NCBI RefSeq assembly: GCF_902148845.1
Contig: NC_043757.1
Coordinates: forward strand, 22,043,842 to 22,107,841
Origin: Salarias fasciatus
Taxonomy: Eukaryota > Chordata > Actinopteri > Blenniiformes > Blenniidae
Length of the DNA: 64,000 nt
Direction: 5' to 3'
The position numbers and the translations under genes were made by a program. Of the stretch, positions 1 through 26,833 are shown piece after piece. Each line of letters opens with the position of its first letter. Within the stretch, counting starts at the first letter, position 1. The notes beneath the pieces were generated by a model that ran no database searches, was not told the DNA's origin, and saw only the letters and a program-made list of their open reading frames with translations.

Positions 1-1079
1 ATGTTTGTCATTTTGTCAGGTTTTATGATTATTATTTTAAAATCATATTCCACCCTCTTTATGTATAAAATGAATTTGTAAAAAAAAAAAAAAAGTTCTT
101 TTTTTTCTCTGATAGCACCAAATTATTTAGGGGGGCTTAAGAATGTTTTAGGGGGGGCTTCAGCCCCCTGAACTAGGCATAACGATGCACTATGTTGACC
201 TATCCAGGTTGAGAAATGAAGAAAATGTTCTTTCCACCAAGGAACAAGATGTGTGTAGCAAAGTGTTCCACATGATCAAGGTTGCTGATTAAAGGCTTAT
301 CGCACTGAACATATAATATGCTACAGTTGAGAATACCAAAAGTGGACGGACGTACGATCCTTGATCACGCAGAAAAAACAGATCAGGTGTTCCCATTGGG
401 CCTTTCTTCAAGAAGAGATTCATCTTAGAGCTCCGTCACAATCCACCAATAATTACAATCATCATAGTCATTTCATGAAGAATTACATTGAAATTTTAAC
501 ATAATCCAAAACATAGCCGTTATAAACTCATTTAAATCAAAGGCTTACAAACCATTTACAGTCTGTGGAGGTTTACCCAGGAATAGGCGATCCAGAGAGG
601 AGAAATGTTTAGTCCTAACAACATTGGGATCATCAGCCAAATAGGACAAAGCAGCAGCCTTACAGCAGTCACCGAAGCTCATCCTAAGAACGTGCAGCCA
701 GAGCATCAGGAATGCCAGATGTTTTTCATAAACAAAAATTATACTTATTCCTTAAGTTTGAAAATATTCCAGTTGTGGAAAATAAATAAACTGTGGATTA
801 ATCCCAAATAGAGTCATTGATTAATCTCACATACATGTTGTTTAACTGTGGGAGGCTTCCCTGAAGAAAACATGAAGAAAGTGTTAATCACTTCCAAGTT
901 GTTATGTAATGACTATTCCCTTAGAATTCCCCACATTGCATCTCCCATTATGAGGCTCTTCAGCACTAATGCACGAGGATTGTGAGTCAATGAGGTGTGA
1001 CAAAAAAACAGAATGACATCTTTGTTAAAGTAACTTTGCATGTGATACACTGTGAAGCCACACTCACCAGCCTGTCGTG

Positions 1080-1560
1080 CAACAGAATTAGGGTGGATTG
1101 AGCTCAATCTACAAAATAATCGTAGGTTAAATACAGTAATTGAGTGTAACTATTACCCTTTTCATGAACCTGTTGGTGTAAAGTCCTGACTCTTTCCTTT
1201 TCTTCTTGAAACATCAAGTTCTTTTCTTTATTCACGTGCCGAGATGCAAGCCTCTCTTGGCGGATGACTTTGGACACGTGCAGCTCCTCATGGTCTTTGT
1301 CCAGCTCTTTTCTTTCATGGTGCCATGGACCTGAGAGGCTTACACGTTGGTGCTGAATCCCTCCATCAGTGTACTTGTGCAGCCTCTCCTACTCTCAGTT
1401 TCTTTCAATCTCTTTGAGGTCCTTTTGTCTCTCCAGCTACAGCGTCTGAGATAGTCTGAACTTTTGACTTCAGCTTCAAAGAGTTCTCCGTTTCCTGATT
1501 CTCCATATTTTTGACAGCTTCACTTGACAGTGCGTTTCAAACTTGCAGGGTACATGTTTT
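1080..1560 (-). pseudogene. Possible decayed coiled-coil exons
   Basis: On the minus strand, roughly 1440-1150 reads as a charged, coiled-coil-like peptide rich in K, E, R and Q (for example KELDKDHEELHVSK, then RVRTLHQQVHEKG). Two in-frame stops lie near its start, and a frame change separates it from a second charged segment around 1530-1450 (NMENQETENSLKLKSK). A further short in-frame piece (SIHPNSVARQAG) near 1110-1070 is followed by GTGAGT, a good donor. The pattern suggests a dead copy or dead exons of a coiled-coil protein gene. I do not recognise the parent. Chance open frames in A/G-rich DNA are the main alternative. Confidence 0.25.
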
Positions 1561-1939
1561 CAGTGATGAATGGTGTGTTGAGTTCTTTCTTTTAACAAGA
1601 AATCACAATTCAACTTAAGGATGTTTTTAATGCTTTTTCTGAATGCTTCATGCAGCAGTGATGCAGAGTAAGGTTGCCTTTAAGGGAAAATAATGAATGG
1701 AGATTCTTCCAATATGGGGTGATGGCGCGGAGCAGCGCGGCATCGTCTCTCCCTCATTCAGTGCTAATTTGCCGGTCTTTCACCACCTGAACCTGCATAA
1801 AAATGAATCAAACTGTCTTCACCTTGCAATGCAGAAGTCTACAAACAACATAAAGTTGACCATACCCAGGATATGGCAGAAGACTCAGTTGTGAGGCTAA
1901 CGCTAACACCGAGCAAGCTACTGCCGCAAAAAGCACGTC

Positions 1940-3850
1940 ATCTGAGTTTTCTTCTAAAGCAGTGATTCAACACATTCCCACCGTTGCTGCTGAGGAAGGC
2001 AGGTGCACACAAACTATGATCCAGCAGGTCTTCACCAGCTTTGAATCGCTACTGAAGGATGAAGCTAACAGCATGGTGACATGCATTGATGAGGTCGTGG
2101 CAGCTTCCGACTCCCTCACTGCACGTCAGACCGAATACGAGGCCCGTGTCTCCGCCTTGGAGAATGATGTTACTCCGCCGAAGAGGAACCTAACCCTGAC
2201 GGAGAAAGTACAAATGCCGAGCTGACAGCTAAAGTCACAGATCTGGGGTCGGTTCAATCCAACACAATCGACCGCGCACACAGAAGTATCGGGTCACCTT
2301 TGGTAGGTCGCCCTCATCCTGTCATAGTCAAGATCCATCGAAACAGAACAGAACTTAAGTGAAATATCGACTTCCAGATGATCTTCCCTGCTGTGCTGTT
2401 ATTCTGGGTAAATGGGGTTCTGAAATCATTCAAGGAGCCAGAGAATGCAAAGACATTTATGAAAAGTAACGTGTGAGCTGTGATTTTCCTGTTATCTGCC
2501 TTTCATTGTACTGTTGACAGCTGGTGAGTCAAACATTTAACTTCAGTGCCCTGCTCCCCACACTTCACATTAGTTAGCCACTCCCTTTTTGCTCAACTCT
2601 GCAGTTATCTGAACACGGGAGTTGGTCACCTTGAGGAAGCCTTTTCATTTTGAAGCTAGGTTAAGTAATGACCTTGACACCTCCTAGTTTTGTTGGGGTC
2701 CAGCTTATTTTCTTTCTCCAAGAGTTACAGACATGGGTATTCTTGTCTTCTCCTTGTTTTGTGTTTCTGTTAGTCTTGTTCAGACGGTGTTGATTCCAGA
2801 GGTTTTTCCTTCCGCCTTCGCTTCCCCTGCCCGAGAGTCATATCCATAGCCTCACACTGCCCTCCTTTTCCCCCTGTTTTTATACTTTAACGTTTATATC
2901 ATTTGATTCACCTTACTTTCAGAGATTTTACCCACCTCTCAGCAAGGCACAAGTTATTTTTCACCTAATGACTTTATTTTGCCTCGAGAGGTTTATGGAG
3001 ATCACTGTCTTGCTACCTATTCTTTCATTCTTTCATTGTTCTTGCCTTGATTCACGTCATCCCATTGTGAGCTCCTCAGTGGTATTTTAATGCTACCTTA
3101 CTTACTGATGAGTCACTTTGTGATTTAATCAAAATAAAAAAGGGGTCAGTCACTGACCCAGGAATACTCTGAGCTTTATTAGAAGTAGTGCCACGCTGTA
3201 TGCCTCTTATTTAAGAAAAGTCTGCTATTCCCAAACTCTCAACAATGGATAACTTATTACAACAAAATTTTGATGATCAGGTTGCATTACAGTGCAACTG
3301 GGTGAAAATAAGAGATATTCCTGACCTTGACCCCAAGTTCAACTGGGATAGAGTCAGGGATACAGTTAAAAAAATCATCCAGAAACCCTGACCATCCATC
3401 TCAATTTCATACATACAACATAAACTTTACAGTATGAAAATAAAAGATCATCCAAACTTTTCAATATCAGGCGCTGGGGCTGCCTTTTTCCACATGATTT
3501 TAGAATTCCCAGGGGTTACACATTTTTGGAAAATGTTGCAGAGTGAACTGTCATTGTGAATCCTGTCCCCTTCTGTTTTTATTTAAGATTATGTCTCTCA
3601 ACTGAAACTTACAAAATCCCCAAAGCACGTGTTTCTGGCTGGCCTAACTACAGCTGAAAAGATGATCACAACAAGGTGGAAACCATCCCAGGTGCCAGAT
3701 ACTGAACATATTTTAATTAGATTTTTGTTTTCATCTTATTATTTGGAGTCCATTTGTGTGCTGGTGTGTGCCTGCATGGTATGCACAAGTCTGTATACAG
3801 CAATTACTTTATTTATGTGGCGTTGAAAGATGATGATTGTTCCCTTTCAA
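1940..3850 (+). mobile_element. Decayed, internally deleted LINE-1 (L1/Tx1 group)
   Basis: About 1962-2480 resembles a LINE-1 ORF1 protein. There is a coiled coil (residues such as RVSALENDV, then AELTAKVTDL), then a jump across the usual RNA-binding region to DRAHRS and VIVKIHRNR, and a C-terminal segment resembling VLKSFKEPENAKTF. About 3460-3830 resembles the 3' end of ORF2 downstream of the reverse transcriptase, with FFHMILEFPGVTHFWK followed in another frame by LTTAEKMITTRWKP. The frames are broken by stops and shifts, and nearly all of ORF2 is missing, so this is a dead, old copy. The sequence between about 2500 and 3450 could not be assigned to a LINE-1 domain. Confidence 0.6.
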
Positions 3851-4339
3851 ATCTCAATAGACACTTGATCAAAAAAAAAGAATGGAGATAAAAGAATACG
3901 CCGAGGGCAAATGACAGCTTTCTGGCAAAAGACAAAGGACAGCTGAAACACTGAGTCATTGAGAAGTCCTCAGACTAGGTGTGTCAGTGACTCCAGTAAT
4001 TAAATAAATAAAAGGATATGCACTCAGCCATTCACATAGGTAGTGATCGGTCGCAACAGTGATCAGTCACTCTACATAACAATGAGGCCGTGTATTTTCA
4101 TACGCATGTCCATGCACACCTCCAAATACACAGAGCATATAGTGAGACCATAGCATAGAAAAACATGGAGGCTCTGGTTTTATCTAACTTTCAACTTTTT
4201 TCAAATAGCTTGATATTCATTTTCATTTCCAACTTTTATATAAATGTCAGTAAAAAAGTAACAGACTTGCACAAAAGATTTTTCTAGGGTCTACAACAGT
4301 GTTTATCACCCATGTAAAACTTAGAGCTATTTCAGGAGG

Positions 4340-4445
4340 CAACAAGTAATACAAATGGCTTGAATATACCTGGAGCCAGCTGGACTTGGCTCTGCTGCAA
4401 CCCTATAGGAAGAAAATGCGAGACGATGGATGGATGGATGGCTTT
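4340..4445 (+). repeat. Short copy of a common teleost repeat
   Basis: The segment runs from a GGAGCCAGCTGG-like motif through AGGAAGAAAATG to a GGATGGATGGATGG tail. This resembles the end of a very common fish interspersed repeat, typically seen as a 'GGATAAGCGGTATAGAAGATGGATGG' type of sequence. It is short and diverged. Other copies of related sequence are seen near 17.7 kb, 49.4 kb and 62.2 kb. Confidence 0.4.
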
Positions 4446-5473
4446 TAAGCTACCTGAGGATATGAAAAGGAAGCAACATTTTTGTACTTGTGAACCACAG
4501 GAGGAGGCCACAAATTCTTTTAAGTGTTATGTTTCAGAAAGTGAGACACAAAACAGTCAAATAATGACTTATTTCCATGATGTGTTGATCTGGAACATGG
4601 TTCATGCTTTGGTGTAATCACATGAAAGGCAGTCAGCGAATCATCAGTTGCGATGTGTGAAGCAGCTGTAACAAGAAAGGTCAACATGGCACCCAGTGCA
4701 AATGAAGATGTAGACAGACACTTCTACTACCACAAAATTTTATTGTGTATTGATCCACATTTCAACAAATGAACCCTTTGAGGTTTTGCGTCACGTTTGA
4801 TCTTACTCACTCTCATCCTTTGTGCATTTATTTTTGGGTTTATTTTTAGAATTTCTAAATGTTACATTTGTTGCTAAAGGGGAAGCTGTTCCACCTTACA
4901 AGGCTCATTAATACTAAAGGGTGCCTTTTGGGTTTTGTGCATTTCAGCTCTGAACACTTGTAAACATTTATTTTTGCTGGTATAGAGTTTTCCCAATTTT
5001 CCTCTGTTCGTGCTGCATATTTGTTTTGGGGTTTTTTTGTCAGCACACAGTTTACTGGTAAAGGTAGGTCTGAAGCAAATTGTTTCCAAACTGACTAATT
5101 TCAGCCCATCTTTTTCCTCAAACAAAGGCACAACCAGGAAGCAAAGCAATGCATGACAAAGCAGGACTATTCCCTTAAATAGCTTGAGCTATGAGGAAAA
5201 TGATCTAATTGCATGTGATCTGTATTTTGGGTTGGGAAACGTTTCTTATACTTTTACTTTAACCACAAGTGTTTGCTTCGTGCGCAAATGTAATACCGCC
5301 AATTTCATGACTGTAAAGAACATTGTTTTCATAAAATGTAATCATAACAAATGGTATTTGCCTTCTGGGCATCGGCAAAATGGGACAGGGAGGAGCACCA
5401 GGAGCACCAGAAATACTCGGCATGACTGCAGACAAACTGTGTCAAATCAATTCCCCTTGCATTTATAGATTCG

Positions 5474-5479
5474 TTTATT
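5474..5479 (-). terminator. Candidate poly(A) signal of the actinin gene
   Basis: AATAAA on the minus strand, about 85 bases past the actinin stop codon. This would give a very short 3' UTR, so a more distal signal is possible. Confidence 0.4.
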
Positions 5480-5564
5480 TAAATTTTGGAGATGAGGGCG
5501 GGTCGGGGAGTTGTGGTGGTGACGGCGGTGGGGTCAGCAGATAACACCTCTGTTTTCAAACAGG

Positions 5565-20498
<14,934 letters not shown>

Positions 20499-20900
20499 CG
20501 CGCCGGTGTCTCGAAACTGCGTGTTATCCTTTCGGGTTTGGAGGTGACAACGCGTAAAGCTGAGGACGGGATAGTCGCCTGACTTTCTCTTCTCTCCGAG
20601 CTGCTGCTTCTCTTTCTCTTTCTCTCTCACGCTCGCCCTTGTCCTCCCGACCTGACAGACGTCTGGCCCCGGTTACAACAGATGAACAAACGGCGGCGTG
20701 ATTAGTACTGGACAGTCACGTGACGGCCCAGCGCCTTCCCCCTCCCCAAAGAAATATCTCCCACCCACACGGACAGCAGCTGGATGGGCTTCTTTCACCA
20801 ATAAAACATTTTTTTATTATAGAAAAAAACAAAGGTCAAACTTTTATTTAGGACACAAAACAACACAGACTGGTTTGGAAACATAAATAAAATATTGCTT
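20499..20900 (-). promoter_or_regulatory. 5' flank and likely promoter of the actinin gene
   Basis: Sequence upstream of the actinin start. It carries an E-box CAGCTG at 20777-20782 and, on the minus strand, CTAAATAAAA at 20842-20851, which is close to the MEF2 consensus CTA(A/T)4TAG. Both motif types are typical of muscle promoters in general. The transcription start itself is not visible, and motif matches of this size occur often by chance. Confidence 0.4.
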
Positions 20901-21350
20901 CCTTTGGAAACCTCTCAAAGTCTCATCCAACTCTGAAGGTACGATCAGCAGGGCAAACCTGTTATCCCTAAATTCCTATGTTCTGTCGCAGCTTACACCA
21001 TAATCTGGAAAAATAATTCACTTTCTGAAAATTAATCAAACCTTTGGCAGGGGTGATTGTTAAATGTGGCCAGGCGCTTTCATGTACTCTGCATTTAGGA
21101 GTAAGATGGTCAATGTGTCAATCAGTGCTCAAATAAGAGGAAAAACAGAGCAACGCAAAGGCAAACCTGCAGCACGTGTGATGTACGATGATGAACAGCA
21201 AATGCGATTTAGAAGTGGTTTTAGTTGGGCCCAAAACTGCATCCTGATGTGAACATATGATGCCAGCAATCGCTCATCAGAATATTTGCATTTCAAACTG
21301 CGTGCAGGTAATTTAACAACAGAAGTGTAAAACTCAAGTAAAATTGTTTT
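20900..21350. other. Spacer between actinin promoter and p4ha1 3' end
   Basis: About 450 bases between two genes read from the same strand. I see no gene, repeat or regulatory element that I can support here. Confidence 0.5.
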
Positions 21351-21353
21351 TTT

Positions 21354-21359
21354 TTTATT
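21354..21359 (-). terminator. Candidate p4ha1 poly(A) signal
   Basis: AATAAA on the minus strand in an A/T-rich run, about 305 bases past the p4ha1 stop codon, giving a plausible 3' UTR length. Confidence 0.45.
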
Positions 21360-21664
21360 AAATTATTTAAAAAAATGTTTTCTTAAAAAAAAAGAAAGAA
21401 AAGAAGTATTCAAACATCTTGCATATTTAAAACAGACTGAAGAGTTAAGACAGTGGGTTGAGTCCTCATCTAAAAACAGACCTAAGGTTCTTTTTGGAGT
21501 GCAAAGAAAGATACGGGAGTGAAGTTGGTGTGAAGTAAAAACCACATAGAGCGAGCTGCTTGGACCCAGCGTCTCGGTAAGTGTCCTCTGTGATCTGCAG
21601 CAGTGTTTCTGGGTCCAGGGTGGTCCACGAGGAAGAGGAGAGCAAGCAGGGGTCTTTTTTTAAA

Positions 21665-24600
21665 TCAGTCAGCTTCACTTAAGCCACAAGGTCTCCGCCA
21701 CTCCTGGCCTCGTTCGTGGATCCACTTGTTTGATACTAAATACAGAAAGAAACACGATAACTCTCTTCAGACAGCACGAATGTGATTCCCTCTTGTTGAA
21801 CGGTCTGGGATACGCTAGCAACACTGGGACAAACTACATTTGAATATTCATATTGTGAAAGCTGAAGCCGCTGAGCTCAAGTCAAGGAACTCACCCCACT
21901 TGTTGCCCACCAACACGGGACAGGCCGCATGCCGGGTGCTGTAGTCTCCCTCCCCACTGGGAAACAGGTTGTACCAGAAGACTGCTGTACCCTGAGGTAC
22001 ACACACACATATAGGACAAGTTAGGAGACAAACATGAGTGTGTTTTGGACCAGACAACAGCAAATGTCCATATAATAATGCTACTTTAGACTCGGCTGAC
22101 CTTCATCGGCCAAACGGCTGCTCCCACGTCAGGGAATACTGTGGCTCCACCTGCTGACACGTCACTCATCTACGGCACAGACACAAACAAAGCACTCTGT
22201 TTACTTTCCGTTTTGTTATAATAACATTACGTGCACAACAGTTCAGAGCACAACTGCTCAGTTTGTAAATCCAGAGTTTACTCAGAAGTATCTTTAGTGA
22301 ATGAAATATCTGGATGAAAACATTCAAAAATACGTGATTTTCAGGTTTTCATGCATCTATAAGGACAGTTTCCTCACATAGAAGAGCCACGTTGCTATGC
22401 GGTTCCCAGTGCCCAGTTCTTTAAAAGCATCTGGCTCATCTTTCTGTGTGGAGACAAAAAAATAAAACACACAATGAGATCAATAGTGTTTCCTTTTAAC
22501 ACCTCCGGACAAATACAATAAATTTAGGGAACAGCAAATACCCTTCCAAAGTCAAAGTGAGGTTCGTACTGTCCGCCAACACCATAGTTCGCCACCTAAA
22601 CACAAAAACATACAAGATGAGATGTCTCTTCCAGTAAACTGAAGGCTGCCTGAGGAGAAGGAGAAGAAGAGATATTTACCTGTAACTCCTCTGCAGTGTC
22701 CATTTCGAGCCCTGTGAGATCTTCAATCCTCTGGTTGATCGTATCGATCATCGGGTCGTCATATCCGGTCAGCCAAGCACTGGAATCAAAGAGCAACACG
22801 CTTTATCGTGGAGAGTTCTTTTTTTTTTTTTTTAGTAATTCATAAATATGTCCACAAGATGGCAGTGAAGTGACTTAGCAGACATGTCATGCAGGGAAGA
22901 GTGCTGCTGAAAACTAAGCAGCAATAACAAATGACAGAAAAGAGAAGCGGAGGTTAGAGGAACAAAAGACAGGAAACTGCCCGGTTGAGACTCTCCAATC
23001 AGCTCGGGGTACAGGGTGAGGGACACTTCTGGGTATGGGTGTAAACAATCCATAAAGACTAAATATTTTCACTCATTTCCTTTTATATATTTTAAAAACA
23101 GCAGATGAAACAATCATTCAAATCACACTCAATCAAAACAATCTCAATGAGCGAGGAATAACTCCACCCGTTTCCTCAAGAGAGCCTCGAAATTTCTGAA
23201 AATCGGCTTTAAGTCGCATGTCTGCATCTGTGAGAAAGAGATTAGTCATCGTTTTCATCCAGCTTGTGTTGGTCGTGACTTGGATTTGTCGAAGAATGCT
23301 GCAAACTAATCTGAGCCAAAACATATTTTCTCTGCTGTGTCTTCCAGGCAGTTCAACGGGAGTTCAAACTACGCTCTTCCCTCCATTGCTGAGACTCGGT
23401 AGATGCAGAGTCACAAGTGGGCCGACACGCACGTTTATAAAAACATCAGAGGGACACCAAACCCTCACACCCTTCACTCAATTACAAAGGACAGGAAAAC
23501 CAAAAAAGACCTGGGCTTGTTAGTTATCTGCAAAGTCTGGATTTCAGGGATTCAATTTGAACTCACTCTGAGTAATGCATCTACTGAAAAAAAAAAAATC
23601 AAGTTCCACATTGCAGAATACAGTGATCAACAAATATCTTTATCCAGACTAACTGTCAGGAAGTTTCTTAATCTCTCTTACTGATGTTGTAGGTATAAAG
23701 CGAAGTAGGATGCCAACAGCTGGAATTATAAACCGTCCTGGAGGCATAGAGACGAGTGTTTCATAAAGTGTCAATAAACCTGAGCTGGTAAAGAGATTTC
23801 ACACCAACAGCAGAAGTTAGTTTGACCCAGATTAAAATCAGCTCCACTGTGAGTTTTCAATTTTTTTTTTCCTGTTTGCACAATAAATGGCTAAATGAGT
23901 GTTTTCATTGCTAATAAAGATCAGGTGAGACAGGGAGGGAGGTGCAGAAGGCCTCGACACCTTCGCCGTGAACCCGTAGCCCCTTACCTCTTGGAGACTC
24001 TGTACTGGGCTGTGGTAAGTTTTCCGGTTTGAGGGTCATGCACCGTGGCTCGCCTTAGCTACAGTAGTTCCCGCAGCACAAGGACACGCAGGTGGGGCGC
24101 GAGGAAATAAGAAGAGGAAAGGAAAAAAGGACGACAGAACACGACACACAGGAGGAGGAGGATGGGGGGGGGAGATTAGGAAAAGACACACGAGAGAGAG
24201 AGAGAGAAAAGATCCGGTCACTAATTTTCAAAGTTATTTCTAAAACGAACCAGACTGTTTCATGAGGCAAAGATAAAATCCAGACGAAAGCCTCGTCTCC
24301 TGGCTCTCAAAAGCAGCTGTGTTAATACTAACTAGCAGAAACAGTAACACACGGGCCCTCCTCTGGTTTCTTGTGTTACGTTTCTGTAGCAGACTCCTGA
24401 GCAGAAACATTCACATGTCCGATTTAGAAAAGAAAGATTCCACCCGAAATCAATTCCACTCGAGAAACTAATATTCTCTGCAGGAGGTGCGTAAATATAT
24501 ATATTTTATTCTCAACTGAATCCTGTGTTTCAGCTCAAGAGTCTTTAAGCTTGGAAGAGGCAGAAACATGGACAGAGACGAAGAGATGGGACGAGCTGTT

Positions 24601-26833
24601 TGAGGCGGAAAAGGGGGTAAAAACGCCGGGTGGTCCTTCCTCTCCGTCCGTCTCCTCCAGACCGTCTTACCTTTTGCTGATTCTGTAAGAAGCCGTCTCC
24701 AGCACTCCTGTGATGGGGTTGGAGATGGTTGCCCTGCGCAGCTGTGAACCCAGGGACATTATTTACCCCACAGACACGCCCGTGCAGATGTGCACGTCTG
24801 CGTCTCGTGCCAGATGTGACCTTCAGCTACCCGGGGAGCTGAGCCGCCTCTCGCTTGGTGAAGTGCGGAGTTTTGATTTGCTTACCCGAGGTTTGGCCAG
24901 CTGCTTGACTTTCTCCATCTCCGCGTCGGAGATGATGTCGAGGTAGCGCACGATGTAGGGCCGGTCCCACTCGTCCTGCTGTTTGACGGGCGCCAGCACG
25001 TAGTGGGGGCTGCGGTTGTTGTCGAAGTAGCGGCAGAAGAGCCGGCTCTGCCTGCGGGGCGTCTGCGGGGGGAAGTCAGGTGAAACTGAGTGACGAAATA
25101 CGGGTTGAAATGAAATTTTCTTCGCGGATATTTCCGAGTTTCTCCTCACCATTTTGATCCCCTCCCCACGACACAGCATCTCGTACTTCTTTCTTTCAGG
25201 GATCAGAGAAAACGTCTTCTGGGACTTGGTCTTCTCTTTCTTTTCAGGCGTTTCTCTTTTCTCCCGCTGCGCCTCCTTCTGACTTTCCTGCTCTTCAGTC
25301 TTTTTCTGCTTCTCCAACTGGAACTCAAAGTACTTGAGGTTGCCCTTGGCACGCTGGTGCTCCGGCTCCAGTTCCAGCAGCCTCTTGGTGAACTCCAGAG
25401 CTCGCTCTATCTCCCCCTGCTGGTAGATGGCGTAGCTCAGGTAGTCCAGCACGGTCACCTTGTCGATGGGGGATTCCTCGCCCTCGTCGAGCTGTTTGAG
25501 GGCCTGGACCATCCACAGCTCGGTGTGGTAATAATCCACGTCGGTGTAGGCGATTTTCCCCAACTCATAACAGTCCTCCACTGTCATGAGGCTCTTGTGT
25601 TTCACTCCTGGTGCAGACGAGCAAGAACACACAGCAATCTTTATGAAGTGACAGAAATCATTCACCGTATTTTTACGGAACTCTGTTTACGTATATCTAA
25701 TAGCCATTTAGAGAGCTAAACTTTGTACCAGATCAGTGTAAAAACATCAGGATTTAGGGATTACCAGGGAGATCTCCTATCGAGATCGTGTTGGTGTCCA
25801 GTCTGTAGGTGTCTTGCAAACGGAGGAGAGCTTTTGCAGCTCCGGTTTGGTCCTCATCCGTGGGAAAGTACTGTCTCTGGATAGTCAGGTTGGAAATAAA
25901 ACCTAGAAAGAGTGAGTGAGGATATTCTGTAAATTATAAAGCAACCAGTCAAATGGATTCAAAAGAATAAGTGTGCATTGTAATTACAAAGTGAAAAATT
26001 AAGTAGATTTTAGCATCAATATATTATTTTTTACCAAAATGCTTTAATAACAATAATGTAAATGTGTAGCACAATAAACAGCCCTTGACTTCAGTACCAT
26101 ATAAACCAAAATCAACACTTTTGTTTAGCGTCTGAGAAGCCTGAACTGAACAGCTCTAGCTTTAGATACTGAGAGCCCGGCCTCCTTCGTTCATACCGTC
26201 GGTGGTGTCACGGAGCACCAGGCTCTCCAGGTCGCTCCACTCCGTGTTGAGCCTCTTCATCAGTTTGAAAGCGTTCACAGGGTGGCCCAGGAAGCCTTCA
26301 GGGTCCTTTGTGGCCGTGGCTGTCAGTAAATCCAACTTATCAGCCCACCTGGAACAAAAAGAGAGGGCAGAGTCGAAAGCAATGATGAGTTGTTGAAGAT
26401 ACAGCGGAAGCTTCTTTTGGTACTGGGATGTGGATCAATGCTGCAATCAATGATTGAGTCCTTTGTCCAAACATACCGTTTCACCTGCTCCAGTTTGTTC
26501 TCCTCAGCTCTGATGTAGTCCTTTAGAGAGGTGACCAGGTCTTTCTCAGTGTACAACAAGTCTGTCATCTGGCCTGAGGAAAACGAAACAGAAAACCCAA
26601 ATGAAACGGTGATGCTGACAGATAGGCATCCTGCGTCCCTGACGCATTAAAATCTGAAAACTTATCGACATCGCTGTGAAAGATGATTCACACGACGAGA
26701 ACATACGCAATATTGACTAACTACTTGATATAAAATGGGCAGGGTTTTTACCTATCGAAGTGAAGAAGTCATTGTGGGCTGAGAGCGACTGCAGACAGCT
26801 CATCAACAGGAAGCCCCAACACGGCAGCTCCAT
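21665..26833 (-). CDS. p4ha1: Prolyl 4-hydroxylase subunit alpha-1
   Basis: Catalytic subunit of ER collagen prolyl 4-hydroxylase, which works as a tetramer with protein disulfide isomerase and uses Fe(II), 2-oxoglutarate, O2 and ascorbate. Coding exons: 26752-26833, 26477-26573, 26197-26348, 25765-25902, 25150-25607, 24886-25062, then 24671-24741 or 23988-24058, 22680-22779, 22542-22595, 22378-22443, 22101-22169, 21895-21991, 21665-21735. Using one of the two alternative exons gives 543 aa (human 534). Signal peptide at about 1-19, peptide-binding TPR region about 157-260, and catalytic dioxygenase domain in the C-terminal third. Iron ligands His438 and Asp440 (YEPHFDF) and His509, plus 2-oxoglutarate-binding Lys519 (GNKW), are present. 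Peptides match P4HA1 better than P4HA2 (GKIAYTDVDYYHTELWM). A lysine/glutamate-rich linker (about 265-295) is longer than in human. A splice acceptor ends one base before the ATG, so a non-coding 5' exon lies upstream. Confidence 0.96.
23988..24058 (-). other. p4ha1: p4ha1 mutually exclusive exon, second copy (VHDPQTGK form)
   Basis: A 71-base exon with acceptor CTGTAG and donor GTAAGG, encoding RRATVHDPQTGKLTTAQYR. It corresponds to human P4HA1 exon 10. It has the same length and phase as the exon at 24671-24741, so including both (142 bases) would shift the frame. Confidence 0.92.
24671..24741 (-). other. p4ha1: p4ha1 mutually exclusive exon, first copy (ISNPITGV form)
   Basis: A 71-base exon with acceptor TTCACAG and donor GTAAGA, encoding RRATISNPITGVLETASYR. 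It corresponds to human P4HA1 exon 9. A 612-base intron separates it from its sister exon. Confidence 0.92.

Larger units (their letters stand above)
1..5473. other. Gene-poor flank downstream of the actinin gene
   Basis: This stretch holds no convincing intact gene. It contains A/T-rich sequence, poly-A runs, short G-rich repeat-like sequence near 130-172, a possible decayed exon cluster (about 1080-1560, minus strand), a broken LINE-1 (about 1940-3850) and a short copy of a common fish interspersed repeat (about 4340-4445). Open frames here are short and show no recognisable domains other than the LINE-1 ones. From about 3850 to 5470, apart from that repeat, I see nothing that I can assign. 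Confidence 0.6.

Noticed and set aside
24140-24230. Possible extra p4ha1 exon between the two alternative exons
   Set aside because: The GA/TC-rich run gives only low-complexity serine/proline frames, and the flanking exons already join in phase.
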